Positions 48,501 to 58,970 of a DNA stretch of 64,000 nt are shown here, piece after piece. The notes under the pieces were generated by a model. It saw only the letters and a program-made list of their open reading frames with translations. It ran no database searches and was not told the origin of the DNA. The stretch is taken from NCBI GenBank assembly GCA_019745975.1, contig JAIESQ010000093.1:1-64000 (forward strand), written 5' to 3'. Both the position numbers and the translations under genes were made by a program. The stretch's first letter is position 1. Each line of letters opens with the position of its first letter. The stretch comes from Pirellulales bacterium. GTDB lineage: Bacteria; Planctomycetota; Planctomycetia; Pirellulales; JAEUIK01.

Positions 48501-51383
48501 ATCAAGATTCAAAATGACCAGGTGACCGACCCGGCCGAAAAGTGGGTGGCTCTCGACGTCTATCGCCGCTTCGCGCAGTGGGCGGTCAACGTGGTCGACT
48601 CGCGCGACAGCGACGCGATCATGACCCCCTTCGAGTTTGACGCCACGCCGTTCAACGACGACACGGGCGCGGGGGTCACCTGGAACGTCGACGACAACCC
48701 CGGCACGGCCGAAGCCCCGGCGACAGGCCCCCCGTATCGCGGCCTGGTGTGGGGGTGCGAGCGCCCCGAGCTGTTGATCACCGAGTCGATCGCCTGGCAC
48801 GATCGCCGCACGGCGGACACCAAGGCCGACACGCAGAAGATGAACTCGGTCCATCAGCCCGACATGGGTCGCCCGCCCGATAACGACTACGACCAGGTCC
48901 GCCGGCCGCAAGGGGCGGTGTTCTTCGAGTTGTATGTCCCTTGGAATCCGCCCGTGAAGAGCCAGAGCTCGCCGCAGGCGACTGTGTGGGGCACCGGGAG
49001 CATGCCGCCGGCTGAGTTTTACCACTACGACCCGGCGACCGATCGCTACTCGTTCCAGCTCGACCGCACCGCGCCCAACGGCGACCCCGTCTGGCGGATG
49101 GCGGTCGTGAACGCCGATCGCGATGTGGACGAATGCCCTGACAATCCGCGCTCGCCGGTTTCGACCAATCCGACCAAGATCGACCGCGCGATTTACTTCA
49201 CGACCAACAGCGGCCGGGTGTCGGCGATCTCGCCAGCCACTGAAGAGCCCTTCTTGCGGCAAGGCGGCCCTGCCCAGATCCTGATTCCGCCCTGTGGATA
49301 CGCCGTGATCGGCGGCGATGCCTCGACTGTGATGCGCGGGCAGAGCGGCGGCGCCGGCAGCACGTTCGACCTGAACATGGGGGCCAACCCGCAAACGACC
49401 TCCGGCGTGTCGATCGACGGTAACGGTTCGCAGATTCACGGCAACTTGGGCCGGCCGCTGGGACCGATCGGCATCGTCATCGATCAGACGCCGGCCGGTC
49501 AGCGACGCTTGAGCTTGTCGGAGCCGTACAAAGGCTCGGCCGGCGACAACTACACCACGGAGGACGATTCCGCCACGGTCAACGACGGCACCCCTTGGGA
49601 CGCGAGCAATACGATCCTGCAAGCGCAGCCGACGACGATGAACGGCACCGCGCTCAAGAAGTTCACGGTTTTCTTGCAGCGGTTGGCTAATCCGCTCTTG
49701 CCGTGGAACCCGGAATCGGGGCGGACCGGCTACAACTCGAATCTGCCGATCAACCCCTACCTGACGGTCGACATGACGTACGTCGACCTGACGGTCTACA
49801 ACAGCGAGCCGCCGCAGACGACCGGGGACGAGCCTGGCATTCCGCCCACGCCGACTCCCCCCTTCAAGTTTGAGACCCGCGAACGCGGCTTCGTTGAGCA
49901 GCAGCGGCCGAACATCTGGTCGAGCAACTTCTCGCCGACGTCGGGCCAGGGACCCGGCGCGGGGGACCCGATCAGGCTGACCTCGGGCAAGCAAACGCTC
50001 GGCTACCTGAACCGCGTGTTCGGCACGCCACTGGCCAACGGCAACCCGTACGACGCGGCACTGGGCGCCGGGCAGACGGTCTATCGCGGCGATCCGCAGC
50101 TCAGCACGCTGCAAGCCCCCTTCCCGGCGTTTCCCTGGCTCAACCGGCCGTTCATCAATCCTTATGAGTTGATGATGATCCCGGTGGCGCACCCGTTCGA
50201 GCTGTTGTTTGGCTACGTGGTGCGCGATCCGTCGATCAGTGCGGCGAACCTGGCCGACCCGACCAAGAATCCTTACATCATTCCGTATCAAAATCTGCCG
50301 AACGGCGATCCGTTCCGGGTCATGCCGTACGGGATGCTTGGCCCGATGTACATGTCGATGCCGATTCCCCCTGCCGTGGTGCCGTCAGGGATCTCTCCAC
50401 CGGCGTACTCGCTGCCGAACTTTTTCCGCCTGATGGACTTCGTGCAGGTGCCCAGCCGGTTCACCGGGACGGAGACGATCCTCAACCCCGCGCCGACGAA
50501 CACGGCCTTCGGGGTGTGGCCGCCGGCGCTTCCCGAAACGTTGCCGCGCGGCCTCTACCCGCCGTTCAACCGCGTGCCGCGGTTCCGCGAGCCGGGCAAG
50601 GTGAACATCAACACCATCGCGCACGGCAACGTCTGGCTGGGGTTGACGAACGGCACGACCGACACGCCGGTTGTGGGCGGACCCGCCCCGGCACTACAGC
50701 AAACGACCATCCAGTGGATGAAGCTGATGCTCAGCCGCCGCGGCAGCAACCCCGCCAGCCTGGCGAACTTCATCACGGCTCCCGACCCGGTGCCGAACTT
50801 GCTCGTCGATCCGCCACGCGATCGCACCGGCGGCTTGCTGCCGACGTACTTCGCGACACCGTTCCGCTCGTACGCCGGCTCGTACATGGTGCCGACGGCC
50901 AACATGCGGATGTTCAATCTGGGGGTCATGTCGGCCATACCGCTGCAGCTACCGCGAAATGAGGTTGACGCGACCTTGCTGCGCGTCGATCCGATGACCG
51001 GCATGACGCCGCTCTTCTCCAATGCCGTGCAGTTGAACTCGTCGGGCACACCCACGCCGGTTACCGGTCCGCCGTATGCCGACCCCGTCGGCAACCCGGC
51101 CACGTTCTATAAGTCGCTGCACAAGATTGGCGGGTTGGTCACCAACCGCTCGAACGTGTATGCCGTGTGGCTGACGCTGGGCTTCTTCGAGTGCGAGAAG
51201 GTGCCGGAGGACGAAGGGCACCCCGATGGCTACCGGCTGGGGCGCGAGGCGGCGGTCGACACGGGCGAAGTGCGCCGGCATCGGGCGTTCTTCATCGTCG
51301 ATCGTTCGATTCCGGTCGGCTTCCAGCGCGGCGAAGCCCACAACTCGGAGAAAGCGATTCTGCTGAAGCGGTTTATCGAGTAG
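45564..51383 (+). CDS. Giant GspK-like minor pseudopilin / T2SS-associated protein (about 1939 aa)
   Basis: Basic N-terminus then GIILLFVMALLALFALVTVTFVIVAHAHKVSARHATAVERN (GspK-like TM); KLNLNAHG and KVNINTIAHGNVW segments resembling T2SSK NINTA motifs; last gene of the pseudopilin run. Confidence 0.75.
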   Translation: MEQNIMSRRTEHRVVRRARPRRGIILLFVMALLALFALVTVTFVIVAHAHKVSARHATAVERNFDTSKALLDRAAQQILVGSVDPHSSIAPHGLLEDMYGNDGLLGTIVPTTIPSLPTTPFAQYGQVLRFTVDFGSSSPYLVGALSGRVLTITTGQLKDHSWRILNYDPRYGLVSVLVEDVDATIAATQLSQGDRVLVNGRAFNGTGFGLDIGPTMVGVLTRAATAAPPQAIDATFPFLGSLDPVSTGEYALLPNAKFFTPDMTPLPNPSNPSTTIPKYFDVAGPGGADEDVDVPDMQNMLLAFERAPLPPYADAPVAIPSLHRPELVHYWMQKIAALGGSVTYPPSSPSPTGPTFVQLWNSGLPAQRILRRAMLRPVGGFPGADHPDFTGSNPSPLGFDPVLGGRGLDTNSDGTPDLLFSWDVDNDGDGVPDSIWVDIGLPPRAGPDGRMVKPLVAVLCLDQDGKLNLNAHGTLVQSQELLRDYQVLSSSGSFTPAQLPQAMLNWPLPLPAASAGGPIASLFGYPFPPAGTNGSQTVILPEGFGYGPAEINLRPLFVTNPAEYLRLLQGWPTNMNDWPSAGSLNPPVRVDGRYGESQRFAAGTSPPLFPIPGGLPGAAPDIRLSWQGRWRQFDLPNSYWDIRPLKTPPIVPNPPTEFTTPADLNGDGSVAYDTHGQPIYRSASEGDLSSGIYEKTASQYDIDLSRRAQRGRAINASQTSGVDSPFTPAEWERLLRYGDVDSASMPRRLIDLASSAFETGAAPGQSPNLIQAAINRKLVTTESWDVNVPSMLPTMELGGDMAATGSIPFNMQLTDLVFSRLKLSGFVTSMSASELVKANTALQKLLPWDLLAGVKLDINRPFGNGRDDTAPNQPGFGVVDEPLAYAGGQVTSEVIGPDRSGRPGEWLWEDPANPLPIVMAAGARMDHNNDGLHQPTSISGPPAAMFNADGNDLLARQLYARHLYIMMCSLFDQKLIALIIKIQNDQVTDPAEKWVALDVYRRFAQWAVNVVDSRDSDAIMTPFEFDATPFNDDTGAGVTWNVDDNPGTAEAPATGPPYRGLVWGCERPELLITESIAWHDRRTADTKADTQKMNSVHQPDMGRPPDNDYDQVRRPQGAVFFELYVPWNPPVKSQSSPQATVWGTGSMPPAEFYHYDPATDRYSFQLDRTAPNGDPVWRMAVVNADRDVDECPDNPRSPVSTNPTKIDRAIYFTTNSGRVSAISPATEEPFLRQGGPAQILIPPCGYAVIGGDASTVMRGQSGGAGSTFDLNMGANPQTTSGVSIDGNGSQIHGNLGRPLGPIGIVIDQTPAGQRRLSLSEPYKGSAGDNYTTEDDSATVNDGTPWDASNTILQAQPTTMNGTALKKFTVFLQRLANPLLPWNPESGRTGYNSNLPINPYLTVDMTYVDLTVYNSEPPQTTGDEPGIPPTPTPPFKFETRERGFVEQQRPNIWSSNFSPTSGQGPGAGDPIRLTSGKQTLGYLNRVFGTPLANGNPYDAALGAGQTVYRGDPQLSTLQAPFPAFPWLNRPFINPYELMMIPVAHPFELLFGYVVRDPSISAANLADPTKNPYIIPYQNLPNGDPFRVMPYGMLGPMYMSMPIPPAVVPSGISPPAYSLPNFFRLMDFVQVPSRFTGTETILNPAPTNTAFGVWPPALPETLPRGLYPPFNRVPRFREPGKVNINTIAHGNVWLGLTNGTTDTPVVGGPAPALQQTTIQWMKLMLSRRGSNPASLANFITAPDPVPNLLVDPPRDRTGGLLPTYFATPFRSYAGSYMVPTANMRMFNLGVMSAIPLQLPRNEVDATLLRVDPMTGMTPLFSNAVQLNSSGTPTPVTGPPYADPVGNPATFYKSLHKIGGLVTNRSNVYAVWLTLGFFECEKVPEDEGHPDGYRLGREAAVDTGEVRRHRAFFIVDRSIPVGFQRGEAHNSEKAILLKRFIE

Positions 51384-51393
51384 TCATGACCAA

Positions 51394-51467
51394 GGGGACG
51401 GGAGTCGTTTCCGGCCGGAAGCGGTGGTGTTCGGAATTGTCGTTGACCGGAAACGACTCCCGTCCCC
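51394..51467. repeat. Type D fold-back element (21-bp perfect inverted repeat, 32-nt loop) just 3' of the GspK-like gene
   Basis: ggggacgggagtcgtttccgg (51394-51414) / ccggaaacgactcccgtcccc (51447-51467). Confidence 0.95.
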
Positions 51468-51867
51468 CTCAGCGCGACCCCAGCCAGCCACGACGAACCC
51501 TTGCTGCGGTGCGGGCTTGTGTAAGGGCGCCATGCGTGGTGGCGCCAACTCACAACACCGCGCCACAATAGCCCGAAGCGTAGCGAGGGAATCGCCCCTG
51601 GTTCGAAGCTGCCGAAGGTGTCAGGAACAGCTCGGCACGTTCGTCGGTTGCCAAAGCCGCTCGCTCGTCGGTTCCAGACACCGCCGCGCCGCACAGACTG
51701 CGCCACCGGCACGAACCCCGGAACGTTCGCAGACTCGCGAAATTTCCTATTCTCTTGCGGCGCGGCGCGCCGATGTTCTCTCTGTCGTCATACCGGCAGG
51801 GTCGCCGGTTGCGCTGGCTTGTCGCCCCTGTGACCGAGCCGGATCCACGGAAGGGTGGGCTAACGCC

Positions 51868-52308
51868 ATGTTGCTGGCAACATCACGATTCGGGCAAGTC
51901 GAAGTCGAAGTCGACGACTTGATTTGGTTTCCCGATGGACTGTTGGGTTTGGCCGAGTGCCGTCAATGGGTGCTCTTGGCCGACGCCCAGAACGACGCGC
52001 TCGGGTGGCTGCAAAGCACGACCCGCCCGGAGATGGCGCTGGCCGTCGTCAGTCCGCGGCGCTTCGTGCCCGACTATCAATTGCGCTTAGCGCGCTCGGA
52101 GCTCGCGCCGCTGGGGCTCGACGATGTGCGCGCCGCGCAGGTGCTGGTGATTGTCGGCAAGAACGAGCAAGGGATCACGCTCAACCTGAAGGCGCCGTTG
52201 GTGATCAACCTCAGCGAGCGGCAAGGGCGGCAAGTGATTCACAGCGGCGACCAGCCGTTGCAGTATCCCCTGTATGGCGACACGGTGAAATTGCGGAAAA
52301 CAGCCTGA
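51868..52308 (+). CDS. fliW: Flagellar assembly factor FliW
   Basis: MLLATSRFGQVEVEVDDLIWFPDGLLGLAECRQWVLL...NLKAPLVINLSERQGRQVI; followed by csrA. Confidence 0.93.
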   Translation: MLLATSRFGQVEVEVDDLIWFPDGLLGLAECRQWVLLADAQNDALGWLQSTTRPEMALAVVSPRRFVPDYQLRLARSELAPLGLDDVRAAQVLVIVGKNEQGITLNLKAPLVINLSERQGRQVIHSGDQPLQYPLYGDTVKLRKTA

Positions 52309-52399
52309 GGGCGCTTGCGGGGGATGCCTTGCGAGTGCCGCCGCGCGCCAAAGCGCGCCGTTTGTGCCCATGTGCTTCACGCCAAACTAGGAGCCGGCG

Positions 52400-52660
52400 A
52401 TGCTGGTCCTTTCGCGACAACGTGACGAAAGCATCATGATCGGTGACAACATCGTCATCACCGTCGTGGATATTCGGGGTGACAAGGTACGGTTGGGCAT
52501 CAACGCTCCGACCGAGGTCCCCGTGCATCGCCAGGAAGTGTACGAGGCCATTCAACGCGAGAACCTTCGCGCCAGCCGGCTCGATCCCGACGACGTCCGC
52601 GGGGTGGGTAAGCCGCTGCCGCGCTCGGGCAACCGGCCGTCGAACGGGCCGAAAAGTTAG
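52400..52660 (+). CDS. csrA: Carbon storage regulator CsrA
   Basis: MLVLSRQRDESIMIGDNIVITVVDIRGDKVRLGINAPTEVPVHRQEVYEAI. Confidence 0.97.
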   Translation: MLVLSRQRDESIMIGDNIVITVVDIRGDKVRLGINAPTEVPVHRQEVYEAIQRENLRASRLDPDDVRGVGKPLPRSGNRPSNGPKS

Positions 52661-53004
52661 GCGAATTTCCCTCGGCGCCGGGTTCGCGAGCCCAATTTGG
52701 CGACGCCGCGGGCTCTTGTAACTCTCTTGGTTGTGGCGCAAACCAACGGCCGGCTCGTCGCGCCGACCCATTTCACCGATCAGCACCGTCGGACGCGGCG
52801 GCATCGAGCTTACCACTTGTGGTTGCTCGGCCGGCGGCGGTTGCGGTTGCTCTATTGAGCTGCCGGCGACGAGGGGGACGCCAGGACAATCGCGGCTTTT
52901 CCCCGCGATCGCTACTTGCTAGCGCTGGGGCGATTCGCCACACTACGGTTCAAGTTTTGCCGCGACCGCGGCACCGTACGTTGTGGTTGGTGAGGGTCCA
53001 GGTT

Positions 53005-53217
53005 ATGCCAGCGGGCAAGATTAAGAAGATCGTGACGGAAAAGGGCTTTGGTTTTATTCGACCCGATGATGGCGGCGCGGATGTGTTCTTCCATCATTCG
53101 TCGCTCGTCGGCCTGCAGATCGAAGAGATCGGCATGGGCGACTCGGTCACGTTCGACGTCGAGGCGGGACGCGACGGCAAGGGGCCGCGTGCCGTGAACG
53201 TCAACAAGCAAGATTAA
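53005..53217 (+). CDS. Cold shock domain protein
   Basis: MPAGKIKKIVTEKGFGFIRPDDGGADVFFHHSSL...GDSVTFDVEAGRDGKGPRAVNV. Confidence 0.95.
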   Translation: MPAGKIKKIVTEKGFGFIRPDDGGADVFFHHSSLVGLQIEEIGMGDSVTFDVEAGRDGKGPRAVNVNKQD

Positions 53218-53460
53218 GTCGGCGGCGAGTCGCGTCGCAGTTTTGCTCGCAGGGTATCGCCCCCAGCGCGCGTGAGCACCGCCACGGCTAGCGTGGCCGG
53301 TTCGTCGATACTTCGCGCGAACTGACGCTGGCAAGCCGGTCGCCAGCGGCGTTCGTGCACTAGCCCTGTGAACAGCCGGTACTGGTTTGCGGTTGGGTCG
53401 ATCGTTGCGCCCCGCGCAGTGTTTTCGACCAACTTCAGGCGAGTTCGAGGAGTACGAACC

Positions 53461-54324
<864 letters not shown>

Positions 54325-54346
54325 TGGCCCCCGGCGCCGCGTAACG

Positions 54347-54700
54347 ATGCCACGAGACTCGACGACGCGAACTGGGTCGAACGCCGCGGGATCAAATGGC
54401 GATCCGCTGTTGCGTTCGGCGCGGCGCGAGGCCATCGTCGTCTTCGCCCTCTGGCTGGCCGCGATCGTCTATACGGTTGGTTACTCCTACACGTTCGGAT
54501 ACGACCGCCCGGTCGAGAGCATCTCGTATATCTATGGCGTGCCCGACTGGGTGATGTGGGGGATCGTGCTGCCGTGGGGTGTTTCGACCGTCGCGGCGAT
54601 CTGGTTCGCTTGGTTCTTTATGACCGACGAGCCCCTGGGAGACGAATGCGAGCGACCCGACGACTTTGACGTGCCCCGCGACGCCCGGGGTGAACCATGA
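54347..54700 (+). CDS. Small YhdT/DUF997-like membrane protein
   Basis: REAIVVFALWLAAIVYTVGYSYTFGY...PDWVMWGIVLPWGVSTVAAIWFAWFFM; 4-bp ATGA overlap with the downstream symporter gene, as in yhdT-panF arrangements. Confidence 0.75.
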   Translation: MPRDSTTRTGSNAAGSNGDPLLRSARREAIVVFALWLAAIVYTVGYSYTFGYDRPVESISYIYGVPDWVMWGIVLPWGVSTVAAIWFAWFFMTDEPLGDECERPDDFDVPRDARGEP

Positions 54701-56499
54701 GCGGCGGCGCGGGCCTTGGAGCGCTGGCGGCATTGGCGGCCGTGATCGTCATGTCGGTCTGGCTAGGCGCCGTGGCCCAGCGCGCCGTGCAGCGCGGCAC
54801 GTTCGTCAAGGGCTACTTTCTGGGCAACCGCGCGCTCGGCTCCTGGGCCATGGCCCTGACCGCCACGGTGCAAAGCGGTGGCACCTTCATGGGCTACCCG
54901 TCGCTGGTCTACACGCACGGGTGGGTCGTGGCGCTGTGGATATCGAGTTACATGATCGTGCCGCTGGCTAGCTTTGGCGTGCTCGGCAAGCGGCTCGCGC
55001 AGCTTTCGCGTCGCACGGGCGCGATCACGGTTCCCGATTTGTTTCGCGCCCGCTTCGACAGCCCGGCCGCGGGTTTGACGGCATCGCTTTTGATCATGTT
55101 TTTTCTGGCTTTCATGATGGTCGCGCAATTCAAGGCCGGGGCATCGATCATGAAGATCGCCTGGCCAGGGAGCGGCGCTTTGGCTCTGGGCGACGACTTG
55201 CCGCTCTACCAACTCGATCCGCAGGCGCTAAACAATCTGAGCTCCGCCAGCGTGCTGGATGCCGAGACGCGGCGAGCGCTCGAACCGCTCGTCGGACGCG
55301 GCTTCGCCAGTCGCGCGGAGTTCGACGCGGCCCTCAAACTAGTGCTGGCAAGCGCCCAGCGCGGCGAAGACAGCGAGCTGCGCAGCGCCATCATCCGCGG
55401 CGCCGAACAAACCGATTGGCTCTTCTACCTGGGGCTGGCGATCTTCACGGTCACCGTCGTCGGGTATTCGCTCGTGGGTGGATTTCTGGCGGCGGTCTGG
55501 ACCGATTTGTTTCAGAGCGTATTGATGTTCGCAGGAGTCGTCGTGCTGTTTGTGCTCGTTGTGCCGGTCGTGGGCGGGCTTGAGGTGGCATCGCGCAAAG
55601 CGGTGGTTGCCACGGGGCCCGCGTTCTTGTCCGGGCCTGGCTACGCTCCGGATGGGCGACAGTTTCTACCGCTGGGGATGGCTGTCTCGTACTTTTTCTT
55701 TTGGGTCTTTGCGGGAATCGGTTCGCCGGCCGGCATGGTCCGCGTAATGGCGACCAATAGCACGGCGACACTGCGGCGCTCGATCGTGCTGTTGGCCGGT
55801 TACAACTGGTTCATTTACCTGCCGCTGATTGGCATTTGCGTGGCCGCCCGCGCCGTGATGCCGGCGCTCGAGCAGTCCGACGAAGTGATTCCGCGCATGT
55901 CGCTCTGGGCGACGCGCGAGCTGACCGGCGGCTCTTTCATCACGGGGCTGATCCTGGCGGCGCCGTTCGGCGCGGTGATGGCTACGGTCAGCTCGTACCT
56001 GGTGGTGATCGCCTCGGGGCTCGTGCGCGACGTCTATCAGAAGTTCGTCAACCCGAGCGCCAGCGATATGGTCATTCGTCGGCTTTCGTATCTGACGATG
56101 ATCGTCATGGGGACGATCGCCGTGGTGGCGAACCTGCGGCCAATCCAGTACCTGCAGGCTTTGGTCCTCTTCAGTGGCGGTGGGCAGGCAGCGACTTTTG
56201 TCGTGCCCATCTTGATGCTGGCCTATTGGCGCCGCGCGACAACAGCCGGCGTGCTGGCCGCGATGCTCGGCGGAGCCGGAACGGTGCTCGGTCTGTTTGT
56301 CGCCGGTTGGCTCGGCTACGGCCCATCGCTCGTGGGCCAGGCGACGCGATTTCGCCCCTACTACCTGCTCAACTGCGACCCAATCATTTGGGGGCTGGCC
56401 GTGTCGCTTGTGGCCGGAATCGGGGTCAGTCTGTTGACGAAACCGCCCCGCGCCGAGCTGATTCGCCCGTTGTTTGCAGGGTCTGGCTCCGAGCCATGA
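54697..56499 (+). CDS. Sodium:solute symporter family protein (PanF-like)
   Basis: KGYFLGNRALGSWAMALTATVQSGGTFMGYPSLVY...GYSLVGGFLAAVWTDLFQSVLMFAGVVV. Confidence 0.92.
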   Translation: MSGGAGLGALAALAAVIVMSVWLGAVAQRAVQRGTFVKGYFLGNRALGSWAMALTATVQSGGTFMGYPSLVYTHGWVVALWISSYMIVPLASFGVLGKRLAQLSRRTGAITVPDLFRARFDSPAAGLTASLLIMFFLAFMMVAQFKAGASIMKIAWPGSGALALGDDLPLYQLDPQALNNLSSASVLDAETRRALEPLVGRGFASRAEFDAALKLVLASAQRGEDSELRSAIIRGAEQTDWLFYLGLAIFTVTVVGYSLVGGFLAAVWTDLFQSVLMFAGVVVLFVLVVPVVGGLEVASRKAVVATGPAFLSGPGYAPDGRQFLPLGMAVSYFFFWVFAGIGSPAGMVRVMATNSTATLRRSIVLLAGYNWFIYLPLIGICVAARAVMPALEQSDEVIPRMSLWATRELTGGSFITGLILAAPFGAVMATVSSYLVVIASGLVRDVYQKFVNPSASDMVIRRLSYLTMIVMGTIAVVANLRPIQYLQALVLFSGGGQAATFVVPILMLAYWRRATTAGVLAAMLGGAGTVLGLFVAGWLGYGPSLVGQATRFRPYYLLNCDPIIWGLAVSLVAGIGVSLLTKPPRAELIRPLFAGSGSEP

Positions 56500-56542
56500 T
56501 CCGCTGGCGCGGCGAGCGCAGTCTGAATCTGCGCAAGAAAAA

Positions 56543-56580
56543 AATGGCGCGTCGAGCAAGGGTTCGCTCGACGCGCCATT
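56543..56580. terminator. Perfect 15-bp stem-loop downstream of the symporter gene, probable terminator
   Basis: aatggcgcgtcgagc-aagggttc-gctcgacgcgccatt; preceded by an A-tract on the + strand (U-tract for minus-strand transcripts). Confidence 0.6.
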
Positions 56581-56657
56581 CGATGTTTTGTTACTATCTC
56601 GCCGCAGGCTGCCCACCCCATCGGCGCGCTCTCCGCGCTCGATGATGCACGTCCGCC

Positions 56658-56885
56658 TTACTCGCGCGGACGAACCACGCCAGTCAGCCCTGAATAGTCA
56701 GAGCGATCTTCGGGATGCCACAGCGGCAAGCCCAACTCGATCCGGCGCGCCAACACTGCCAACTTCTCAGTCGACCCCGCCGGAGCTGCTGTCGACACAA
56801 ACTCGTCGCTCTCGTGGGGAGCAAAGTCCTCGTCGTGCCCGCACTGCAGAATGGCCTCGAATACGTTCCGCATCTTTTCCGTCAC
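56658..56885 (-). CDS. Small hypothetical protein (75 aa)
   Basis: MTEKMRNVFEAILQCGHDEDFAPHESDEFVSTAAPAGSTEKLAVLARRIELGLPLWHPEDRSDYSGLTGVV; protein-like composition and own intergenic space. Confidence 0.5.
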   Translation of the reverse strand: MTEKMRNVFEAILQCGHDEDFAPHESDEFVSTAAPAGSTEKLAVLARRIELGLPLWHPEDRSDYSGLTGVVRPRE

Positions 56886-57412
56886 CTTCCTTACGCGATT
56901 CCTACCTTAACTGTCCAAACCAAATACGTTAATCATCGGCGACCGCAATCGCTTGACTGCGGTCGTTCGTGGTTCCTGTGGGCGTGCGTGCTCGTCAATG
57001 GGTCGCGAGCCGCAAGCTTGCCCGAATGCGACATCGGCTGAGGTCGCTCGGGCCCGGGGTGGGTGGGTTCCTCGCAAGTCGCGACGCAAGCCTGACAGCG
57101 GCCGCCGAAACCTCGGAGAGCCGAATCTCGCCACGGCGCTCGTCGCGCCGGGGAACGACGCAACCTCGCGAAGACTCGCTATTGTTCTCGGCTCGACGGC
57201 CAATGTCAAGAAAATGGTGCGAAATCGTCAAAAAAGAACGCCAAGCGGGCGCGGCCGAGCTACTTCAACTCCGCCCGCCGCGAACGTTCGTCCCCCCCGC
57301 CATCATAACGCTACGCACGGCATGCCCCGAAAGTTCATCCTGTTGCCCGTTGTGTTGCATATATTTGGCCGTGGGCAGCTTCTAACGCAGGCGAATCAGA
57401 AACGATCGTCCG

Positions 57413-57832
57413 ATGGGCTGGATACAACGAGTTTTGCGGCTTCCCCCATTTCCGAGGGGCTGCCACCTCATCACCGAGCGCGTCGAGCAGGCGCTCCCCG
57501 AGCTGGCGAACGTGCGAACCGGGCTGTTACACCTGTTCATTCAGCACACCTCGGCGGCGATTTCGATTAATGAGAATGCCGATTCCGACGTGCCGCGCGA
57601 CCTGGCCGCCGCGCTCGATCGCGTGGCGCCGGAAAACGCGCCCTACCTTCATACGTGCGAGGGCCCGGACGATATGCCAGCCCATGTCAAGTCGTCGCTC
57701 GTGGGAAGTTCGCTGAGCATTCCGATCGGCGACGGGCGATTGCTGCTGGGGACCTGGCAGGGGATCTACCTGTGCGAGTTCCGCAACCACGGCGGGACGC
57801 GCCAGCTCGTGCTGACGCTCTGGGGCGAGTAG
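57413..57832 (+). CDS. YjbQ family protein
   Basis: LLHLFIQHTSAAISINENADSDVPRDL...EGPDDMPAHVKSSLVGSSLSIPIGDGRLLLGTWQGIYLCEFR. Confidence 0.95.
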   Translation: MGWIQRVLRLPPFPRGCHLITERVEQALPELANVRTGLLHLFIQHTSAAISINENADSDVPRDLAAALDRVAPENAPYLHTCEGPDDMPAHVKSSLVGSSLSIPIGDGRLLLGTWQGIYLCEFRNHGGTRQLVLTLWGE

Positions 57833-57849
57833 CTACGATCAGCCGGTCC

Positions 57850-58929
57850 TTACACGGCGACGCGCCGTGCGCTGGCGATCCTGGCCAGATCGTCGAGCCA
57901 GCACTCAATCACGGTCACAAGGTGCGCATTGCGATCGACGTGCTCGAGCGCTTCGAGCGTGCGATCGAGCTGCTCGCTCGCGCGATCGACGTCAAGCGAG
58001 GTGTCCTTGGCAGCCGCGGCGACGACGGCCGCCAGGTCGCGATCGTCTCCAACCATCGCGCCGGCGCCAATCCGCAGCATCGCCCGATAGAATTCCGCGG
58101 CAAAGCCGATGACGGTGCGCGCGCGAACGCGCTTGGCCGCCGCCTCTTTGCCCGCGGCTTCGACAAACTCGTTCACCGCACGGGCGATTGTCAGCGCTGG
58201 CAGCGGGCGATCGGCCAGTCGACGCAGCAGCTCACCGCGAAACTTCCATAGCTCGGCATCGGCGAGCTCCGCCGCGCGCGCCAGGCTCCCTTCGCAATGC
58301 CGGGCGAGATGCGCTGCGGCTTCAGGTTCTGCCGCCAGGTTCTGTTCAAGCACGAGCCGCTCCAACACCGCGGGTGCCAGCGGTCGAAACGAGATAACTT
58401 GCGACCGCGAGCGAATGGTAGGCAACTGCTTTTCAAGGGACGTGCCGATCAGGATGATCGTCGTTCGCGGCGGCGGCTCTTCGAGCGTTTTGAGCAGGCT
58501 ATTGGCCCCTTCGATATTCAAGTCGTCGGCGTCGTCGATGATCGCCACCTTGCGGCCCCCCATGAAGCTCGCCAGCGCGAGCGAGTGGCACAACCCCTCG
58601 CGCGTTCGTTTCTCGGGCGGACCGATCAAGAGCTCCAGCGGGATCGTCGCTTTGTCGGGTGGTTTGCTCACGAGCAGCAGATCGGGATGCGTCTGAGCCA
58701 CCACTTGCTGACAGGCGGGGCACGCGCCGCAGGGGTTCATTGCCGCTTCGGGACGCACGCCACAAAGCAGCGTTTGTGCCAGCCGCAGGGCAAACGAGCG
58801 CTTGCCGATGCCCGCGGGCCCGACGAACAGATACGTGCCGGCCAAGCGTCCGCGCTCAAGCGCCCGGCGAAACCGCTCGACAACCGCATCGTGTCCTTCG
58901 AGGCCGAGCCAAGGCATAGGCAGGGACAA
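57850..58929 (-). CDS. holB: DNA polymerase III subunit delta-prime
   Basis: GTYLFVGPAGIGKRSFALRLAQTLLC...CGACPACQQVVAQTHPDLLLV...KVAIIDDADDLNIEGANSLLKTLEEPPPRTTIILI. Confidence 0.92.
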   Translation of the reverse strand: MSLPMPWLGLEGHDAVVERFRRALERGRLAGTYLFVGPAGIGKRSFALRLAQTLLCGVRPEAAMNPCGACPACQQVVAQTHPDLLLVSKPPDKATIPLELLIGPPEKRTREGLCHSLALASFMGGRKVAIIDDADDLNIEGANSLLKTLEEPPPRTTIILIGTSLEKQLPTIRSRSQVISFRPLAPAVLERLVLEQNLAAEPEAAAHLARHCEGSLARAAELADAELWKFRGELLRRLADRPLPALTIARAVNEFVEAAGKEAAAKRVRARTVIGFAAEFYRAMLRIGAGAMVGDDRDLAAVVAAAAKDTSLDVDRASEQLDRTLEALEHVDRNAHLVTVIECWLDDLARIASARRVAV

Positions 58930-58970
58930 GGGATTAGGAGTTGGGGGCTAGAAGTGGACGATCGCGCGAG

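Noticed and set aside
46686-50291. 1201-aa ORF on the minus strand opposite the GspK-like gene
   Set aside because: Antisense shadow ORF of a high-GC gene; Arg/Val/Gly/His-rich composition, no recognisable motifs, while the + strand frame has pseudopilin/GspK-like features.
56939-56964. Stem-loop cgaccgca...tgcggtcg
   Set aside because: Short 8-bp stem with no U-tract or gene context; not strong enough to call.
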